NCBI GenBank assembly: GCA_008363385.1
Contig: RHKY01000046.1
Location: forward strand, 1 to 64,000
DNA length: 64,000 nt
Source: Acidobacteriota bacterium
GTDB lineage: Bacteria > Acidobacteriota > Thermoanaerobaculia > UBA5066
Direction of reading: 5' to 3'
Below the pieces are notes generated by a model. It searched no databases. It was not told the DNA's origin and saw nothing but the letters and a program-made list of their open reading frames with translations. The translations under genes were made by a program, and so were the position numbers. Positions 57,612 through 64,000 of this stretch are shown here, piece by piece. The stretch's first letter is position 1; every line of letters begins with the position of its first letter.

Positions 57612-60032
57612 CTAGGGGCCGACCGGCTCCGCCGCCCGGGCCAGGACCTTCAGCTCGTTGTCGACGACCGTGACTTCGAGGCACTCGAGCGCTTCCCGCG
57701 ACGAGATAAGCAACTCGGATACCGCGTCCTCGACGTGCCGCTGGATCGTCCGGCGCAGGGGCCGGGCGCCCGAGTGGACGTCCTGCCCCGCGACCGACAG
57801 GAGCCAGTCGATCGCCCTGTCGTCCGCCGTCAGCGTCAGCCCGCGGTGCTTCAGCGTCGCGGCGACGTCCTCGATCAGCAGGCGCCCGATCGCCCGGAGC
57901 TCCTCCGTGCCGAGGGGGTTGAAGACGATCACGTCGTCGATCCGGTTGATGAACTCCGGGCTGAACTCGCGCCGGAGCTCCTTCAGGACCAGCTCCTCGA
58001 CCTCGCGGGCGGCGGGGGCGGCCTTCTTGTCGCCGAACCCCACGCGGCTCCCCGTCACGAGGAACTTCGTCCCGATGTTGGACGTCATGATCACGAGCGT
58101 GTTCTTGAAGTCGACCACGTTGCCGTAGGCGTCCGTCAGCTGGCCGTCCTCGAGGATCTGCAGGAGGAGGTTCGCGATGTCGGGGTGCGCCTTCTCGATC
58201 TCGTCGAGGAGGATCAGCGAGTAGGGCTGGCGGCGGACCCGCTCGGTCAGCTGGCCCCCCTCGTCGTGGCCGACGTACCCGGGCGGCGAGCCGATCAGCT
58301 TGGAGACCGCGTGCTTCTCCATGTACTCGGACATGTCGAAGCGGACCATCGCGCGGGGGTTGTCGAAGAGGAACTCCGCGAGCCGCCGGGCGACCTCCGT
58401 CTTCCCCACCCCCGAGGGGCCGAGGAAGATGAAGGAGCCGACGGGCCGGTTCGGGTTCTTCACGCCGATGCGGGACCGCCGGATCGCGCGGCTGATGGCC
58501 TCGATGGCGCGGTCCTGGCCGATGACGCGGCGCTTCAAGGTCTCGTCCATCCGGAGGAGCTTCTCGGCCTCCTCGACCTGCAGCGAGGTCACCGGGATGC
58601 CCGTCCAGCTGGAGATGACCTCCTCGATGTCCTTCCGGCCGACCTCGACGAAGGCCCCCTCGTCCGCCGAGGCGGACTTCGTCCGCTCGATCTCCTCCTT
58701 CAGCTCGATCTCCCGCTCGCGCAGGAAGACCGCCCGCTCGAAGTCCTTCTCGGAGATCGCCTTCTTCATCTCCTTGACGACCTGCCGGACGTCCCCCTCC
58801 AGGCGCCTCAGGTTCTGCGTGTCGGCCGTCATCCTCAGCTTCACCTTGGCGCCGGCCTCGTCGAGGATGTCGATCGCCTTGTCGGGGAAGAAGCGGTCGG
58901 GGATGTAGCGGCTCGACTGGTAGACCGCGGTCTTGATCGCCTCGTTCGTGTAGCGGACCCGGTGGAACTTCTCGTACCGCTCGCGGACCCCCTCGAGGAT
59001 CTCGAGCGTCTGCTCCTCGTTCGGCGGGGCGACGGTGATCGCCTGGAAGCGGCGCAGGAGCGAGCGGTCCTTCTCGATGTACTTCCGGTACTCCTTCATC
59101 GTCGTCGCCCCGATGCACGAGATCTCCCCGCGCGAGAGCGCCGGCTTGAGGATGTTGGCGGCGTCGAGCGACCCCTCGGCCGACCCGGCGCCGATCAGGG
59201 AGTGGATCTCGTCGATGAAGATGATCAGGTCCTGGTTCTCGCGGAGCTCCTTGAGGATCCCCTTCAGCCGCTCCTCGAACTGCCCGCGGTACTTGGTCCC
59301 CGCGACGATCAGGGAGAGGTCGAGGGCGAGGATCTTCCGCTGGGCCAGGAAGAGCGGGACGTTCCCCTCGACGATCCGCTGGGCGAGGCCCTCGACGATC
59401 GCGGTCTTCCCGACCCCGGGCTCGCCGAGGAGGATCGGGTTGTTCTTCGTCCGGCGCGAGAGGATCTGGACGATCCGCTCCACCTCCTGATCGCGGCCCA
59501 CCAGCGGGTCGAAGACCCCCTGCTGGGCCAGCGCCGTCAGGTCCCGCGCGTACTCGGCGAGGAACGGGAGCTCTTTCTTCTGCTTGGAGGCCTCGCGCTC
59601 CTTGATGAGCGCGATCGTCTCCTCCCTCACGCCGTAGAGGTTGAAGCCGTGCGCCACGAGGGCGCGCCCGGCCGTCGACGACTCCACCCGGAGGATGCCG
59701 ATCAAGAGGTGCTCCGTCCCGACGTAGGGGTGCATCATCGACTCCGCCTCGTGCGAGGCGTAGGCGAGGATCTTCTTCGACTCCTCCGAAAGCGGCAGCT
59801 CCTGCGTCGAGGAGACCCGCTCGACGAAGACGCGGTCCCCCTCGATCTCGCGCCTCACGTCGTCGGGCTTGACGTTGAAGCGGGTGAAGATCTCCTTGAG
59901 GATCTCCTCCCCCTCGCGGAGGACGCCGAGGAGCACGTGCTCGGACTCGATGACCTTCGAGCCGAGCTTCGACGCTTCGTAGCGGGCGAAGAAGAGGGCG
60001 CGGCGCGCTTTCTCGTTGTACTTCTCGAACAT
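57612..60032 (-). CDS. clpC: ATP-dependent Clp protease ATP-binding subunit ClpC
   Basis: ClpC is an AAA+ unfoldase that feeds proteins to ClpP. The 806-residue protein has a double Clp-N domain (1-145), D1 with Walker A GEPGVGKT and Walker B IIFIDEIH, a UVR-type middle segment ('EKDFERAVFLREREIELKEE'), and D2 with GPSGVGKT and ILLDEIEKAHPD. The ClpP-docking IGF-type loop appears as SRVGFGDKK. The middle domain is ClpC-like rather than the long ClpB type. It sits between lolD and bamA, an unusual place. The ATG follows a GAGG site. Confidence 0.94.
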   Translation of the reverse strand: MFEKYNEKARRALFFARYEASKLGSKVIESEHVLLGVLREGEEILKEIFTRFNVKPDDVRREIEGDRVFVERVSSTQELPLSEESKKILAYASHEAESMMHPYVGTEHLLIGILRVESSTAGRALVAHGFNLYGVREETIALIKEREASKQKKELPFLAEYARDLTALAQQGVFDPLVGRDQEVERIVQILSRRTKNNPILLGEPGVGKTAIVEGLAQRIVEGNVPLFLAQRKILALDLSLIVAGTKYRGQFEERLKGILKELRENQDLIIFIDEIHSLIGAGSAEGSLDAANILKPALSRGEISCIGATTMKEYRKYIEKDRSLLRRFQAITVAPPNEEQTLEILEGVRERYEKFHRVRYTNEAIKTAVYQSSRYIPDRFFPDKAIDILDEAGAKVKLRMTADTQNLRRLEGDVRQVVKEMKKAISEKDFERAVFLREREIELKEEIERTKSASADEGAFVEVGRKDIEEVISSWTGIPVTSLQVEEAEKLLRMDETLKRRVIGQDRAIEAISRAIRRSRIGVKNPNRPVGSFIFLGPSGVGKTEVARRLAEFLFDNPRAMVRFDMSEYMEKHAVSKLIGSPPGYVGHDEGGQLTERVRRQPYSLILLDEIEKAHPDIANLLLQILEDGQLTDAYGNVVDFKNTLVIMTSNIGTKFLVTGSRVGFGDKKAAPAAREVEELVLKELRREFSPEFINRIDDVIVFNPLGTEELRAIGRLLIEDVAATLKHRGLTLTADDRAIDWLLSVAGQDVHSGARPLRRTIQRHVEDAVSELLISSREALECLEVTVVDNELKVLARAAEPVGP

Positions 60033-60068
60033 CTGTCCCGACCCCTCGGGGGGGGCGACGCGGCCGCT

Positions 60069-60782
60069 TCAGGCCGCCGGGGACCCCCCCCCGTCGGCGG
60101 CGGATAAACCCTCGGCCGTCAACGTTTTGATCCTAGCACAGCGACGCGCCCAGGCCGGGTCGTGCGTGACGATGACGGCCGCGCCCGCGCGCTCGGACGC
60201 CACCTCCCGGAGGAGCTCGAAGACCTCGCTGGCGTGCGCGGCGTCGAGGCTGCCCGTCGGCTCGTCGCAGAGGAGGAGCCGCGGCCTCCTCACGACCGCC
60301 CGCGCGATCGCCACGCGCTGGCGCTCTCCGCCCGAGAGCGTCCGCGGGAAGGCGTCGGCGCGGGAGGAGAGCCCGACGCGCGCCAGGCAGGCGTCCGCCT
60401 CCCGCCTCGCCGCGCCGGGCGGGCGGCCGGCGAGGAGGAGCGGGAGCGCGACGTTCTCGGCCGCGGTCAGCTCCGGGAGGAGGTGGTGGAACTGGAAGAC
60501 GAAGCCGATCGACTCGCCCCGGCGCCGGGCGCGGGCCGCCGGGTCGAGCGAGGACCAGTCCTGCCCGAGCACGCGGACCGTCCCCGTGTCGGGGACGTCC
60601 AGCCCCGCCAGGAGGTGGAGGAGCGTCGACTTCCCGCAGCCGGACGGGCCGGTGACCGCGAGGAAGTCGCCCTCTGGGACCGCGAGCGAGACGCCCCGGA
60701 AGACCTCGACGCGACCCTCCCCCGAGCCGAACCCCTTCGACACCCCCTCGGCCGTCACCAGCGGAGCCGCCTCAGGCGCCAC
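60069..60782 (-). CDS. lolD: Lipoprotein-releasing ABC transporter ATPase LolD
   Basis: This is the ATP-binding subunit of the LolCDE-type exporter, which frees lipoproteins from the inner membrane for transfer to the outer membrane. The 237-residue protein has Walker A GPSGCGKS, signature LSGGERQRV, Walker B LLLCDEPTGSLD and switch His VTHDP. The FQFHHLLPELTAAEN segment is characteristic of the LolD/MacB group. The GTG start overlaps the permease stop by 11 nt. Confidence 0.92.
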   Translation of the reverse strand: MAPEAAPLVTAEGVSKGFGSGEGRVEVFRGVSLAVPEGDFLAVTGPSGCGKSTLLHLLAGLDVPDTGTVRVLGQDWSSLDPAARARRRGESIGFVFQFHHLLPELTAAENVALPLLLAGRPPGAARREADACLARVGLSSRADAFPRTLSGGERQRVAIARAVVRRPRLLLCDEPTGSLDAAHASEVFELLREVASERAGAAVIVTHDPAWARRCARIKTLTAEGLSAADGGGSPAA

Positions 60783-61913
60783 GGAGGACCTCCGGGACGT
60801 CCAGCCGCGCCGCCTGGCGGGCCGGCGGCAGGGAGACGAGGAACGACCAGGCGAGCGAGAGGACCAGGACGAGGAGGAGCTCGACCGGGTCCGGCCGGAA
60901 CGGCACGTGGGAGACCGCGTACAGGCGCGACGGCAGGGGGATCGCCTCCGTGCGGTCGAGGAGGACCGCCAGGGCGGTCCCGGCGGCGAGCCCGGCGGCG
61001 GTCCCGGCCGCGCCCACGAGGCCCCCCGCGGCGAGGAAGACGGAGCCGACCTGGCGCGGCGAGGCGCCGAGGACCGACAGCACCGCGGCGTCGGAGGCGC
61101 GGGTGGCCGCCAGGACCGCCGCCGTCGCCGCGAGGTTGAGCCCGGCCACCACCACGATGAGGAAGATCGTCGCGAAGAGGACCGTCCGCTCCAGCTCGAG
61201 AGCCAGCATCAGCGGCCGGTTGGCCTCCTGCCACGTCGTGACCTTGACGCCCTCCCCCAGGGCCGCCCGCACCCTGCCGGCCGTCTCCTCGGAGTCGCCG
61301 GGCTCGGAGAGGCGCAGCTCGAACCCGGTCGCGGCCCCCTCCGGGAGGCCCAGGAGGCGCCGCGCCTCCGGGAGCGGCATCCGCGCCTGTGGGAGCCGCC
61401 TCCCCGACGCCGGCGCCGAGACGTCCGACAGCGCGAGCGAGCCGACGATCGGGACCGGGCCGAGCGGCGAGAGGCGGGAGCGGGAAGAGACGAGGGTCAC
61501 CTCCTCGCCGGGGAGCGCCGAGAGCGACCGGGCGAGCCCCGAGTCGAGGACCAGGCCCCGCTCGCCCGCGGCCCCGTACGCCTCGGCGGGGGCCGAGCCG
61601 GAGCCGGTCGAGAGCCAGACCCTCCCGCGCACCACCGGCGCGGCGCCGGTCACCCCGGGGAGCGCCGACAGGCGCGAGGAGAGCCCCTCCTCCGGACGGA
61701 ACGCGGTCCTGCCGGCCGGCGTCACGAGGAGGTGCGGCGTCAGCGCCAGGAGGCGCGAGCGGATCTGGGACTGGAACCCCGACAGGAGGGAGAGCGCCAC
61801 CACGAGGGCGGCGACGCCGAGGGTCAGGCCCAGGAGCGCCGCACCGGCGACGACCCCCACCTGCGCCTCGCGGCGGCGTGCGAGGAGGTAGCGGCGAGCC
61901 AGGAGGAGCGCCG

Positions 61914-61917
<4 letters not shown>
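60772..61917 (-). CDS. Lipoprotein-releasing ABC transporter permease LolC/LolE
   Basis: The protein of about 381 residues has one TM helix at the N-terminus ('VVAGAALLGLTLGVAALVVA'), a periplasmic MacB-type domain, and three TM helices of the FtsX domain ('ATIFLIVVVAGLNLAATAAVL' as a shorter core 'IFLIVVVAGLNLA', 'LVGAAGTAAGLAAGTALAV', 'VELLLVLVLSLAWSFLVSL'). The homology (ALLLARRYLLARRREAQ) begins at the very junction with lysS, where no ATG, GTG or TTG exists in frame. CTG at 61915-61917 overlaps the lysS stop as CTGA, matching the GTGA/ATGA style of other pairs. One gene may serve as both LolC and LolE. Confidence 0.87.
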
Positions 61918-63470
<1,553 letters not shown>

Positions 63471-63524
63471 CGGGCGGCGATTCTCCGGGAGCCCCCCCCG
63501 GGGGGTCAAACGCCCTTTCCCGGA

Positions 63525-63540
63525 GCCCCGTTCGCGGGGC
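63525..63540 (-). terminator. Small hairpin before lysS
   Basis: A 6-bp GC stem (63525-63530 with 63535-63540) closes a TTCG tetraloop in the 98-bp gap between the partial upstream gene's stop and the lysS start. It could end transcription of the upstream gene. No T-run follows. Confidence 0.3.
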
Positions 63541-63568
63541 GCGGTCCGCCCGGCCGGACTCGACCGGC

Positions 63569-64000
63569 TCAGGCCAGGGAGGCCCGGACGTTGTGCAGGA
63601 GCCAGAGGCCCGAGAACGACCGGAGGAGCCGGAACCGCGAGCGGTGGATCTCGTTCACGCGCTCGGGCGGGGCCGCCGCGGCGGCCTCCTCCAGCGCCAT
63701 CCGGAACCGCCGGTCCAGCTCCTGGGCGCGGACGAGGCAGAGGCCGCACTTGCGGAGCCGCTCGGCGAGCTCCCCGCTCGGCTCCTGCTCGGGCGGCACG
63801 GCCCGCAGCCACTGAGCCTCGTCCTCGATCATCACCCGGAGCGTCGCCGCCTCGAAGAAGAGCGCGTCGCGGGTCCGCTGCGCGTCGTCGGCGGCCGGCT
63901 CTCCCCGGAGGAAGCGGCGCGTGGCCCGCACCTCCCACGGCTCCAGGCGGAACCGCGAGAGGGTCTTGCCGTAGGCGGCCTTCCCGGTCCCAGACCCGTC
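63569..64000 (-). CDS. Unknown helical protein, partial at window end
   Basis: The minus-strand frame stays open to the last base of the window, so the 5' end is missing. At least 143 residues are seen; the in-frame GTG at 63931 is unlikely to be the start because the upstream sequence ('AAYGKTLSRFRLEPWEV') looks equally coding. The visible part is strongly helical and charged, with a CGLC pair (KCGLCLVRAQELDRRFRMAL) near the middle. There is no signal peptide or clear domain. I do not recognise it. Confidence 0.7.
   Translation of the reverse strand, partial: DGSGTGKAAYGKTLSRFRLEPWEVRATRRFLRGEPAADDAQRTRDALFFEAATLRVMIEDEAQWLRAVPPEQEPSGELAERLRKCGLCLVRAQELDRRFRMALEEAAAAAPPERVNEIHRSRFRLLRSFSGLWLLHNVRASLA

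Overview
The window is about 70% GC and carries more than 45 densely packed, mostly housekeeping genes from a diderm (outer-membrane) bacterium: lipid A genes (lpxD, fabZ, lpxA), bamA, a skp/ompH-like chaperone, lolCD-like transporter genes and a type IV pilus retraction ATPase. Together with a LexA box of the GAAC-N4-GTTC type, a GldAFG-like ABC module with a DUF4340 protein, a large serine/threonine kinase, an ECF sigma/anti-sigma pair and a secreted protein ending in a domain common in Acidobacteria, this suggests an Acidobacteriota lineage. That assignment is inference from gene content and composition. No insertion sequence, prophage, CRISPR array or rRNA was seen.

Layout. 1-3.2 kb: end of a 2-oxoacid dehydrogenase E2 gene, then lipB, a HEAT-like gene and lipA, so the lipoylated enzyme sits beside its lipoylation enzymes. 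3.3-4.6 kb: a ferredoxin, a c-type cytochrome and a LON-domain protein. 4.7-7.8 kb: a Ycf46-like AAA ATPase divergent from a pentapeptide-repeat protein. 7.8-12.5 kb: DUF4340 / GldG-like / permease / ATPase operon on the minus strand. 12.7-16.3 kb: gatC-gatA-amidase, coupled by 4-nt overlaps. 16.4-19.1 kb: a CCA-adding-enzyme-like nucleotidyltransferase and pilT with a coiled-coil tail. 19.3-20.4 kb: a MoeB/ThiF-rhodanese protein.

20.4-35.9 kb is the most distinctive block: five tightly coupled genes for exported proteins. They encode an anchored beta-propeller, a VIT/vWA protein, a 2571-residue helical-repeat protein, a DUF3352-like protein, and a protein that fuses a penicillin-binding-type SxxK/SxN/KTG domain to a SpoIID-like lytic transglycosylase domain. 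It reads as an envelope system that I cannot match to a described one.

35.9-43.7 kb: a secreted beta-sandwich protein, an M61 peptidase, a TGS-domain GTPase, a 60-bp tandem repeat, lexA with its operator, a sigma/anti-sigma pair and a crotonase. A tRNA-Pro(CGG) lies at 43.8 kb. 44-51 kb: gamma-glutamyltransferase, a Ser/Thr kinase and EF-G2. 51.1-63.5 kb: a minus-strand operon in the order lysS, lolC, lolD, clpC, bamA, skp, lpxD, fabZ, lpxA, nat. A partial unknown gene ends the window.

Two genome-wide habits show. Many gene pairs are joined by GTGA or ATGA overlaps. At least eight first-of-operon genes have a TANNNT hexamer 5-10 nt before a start codon that lacks a Shine-Dalgarno sequence, which predicts leaderless mRNAs. 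Two genes (the kinase and lolC) appear to need a CTG start codon.
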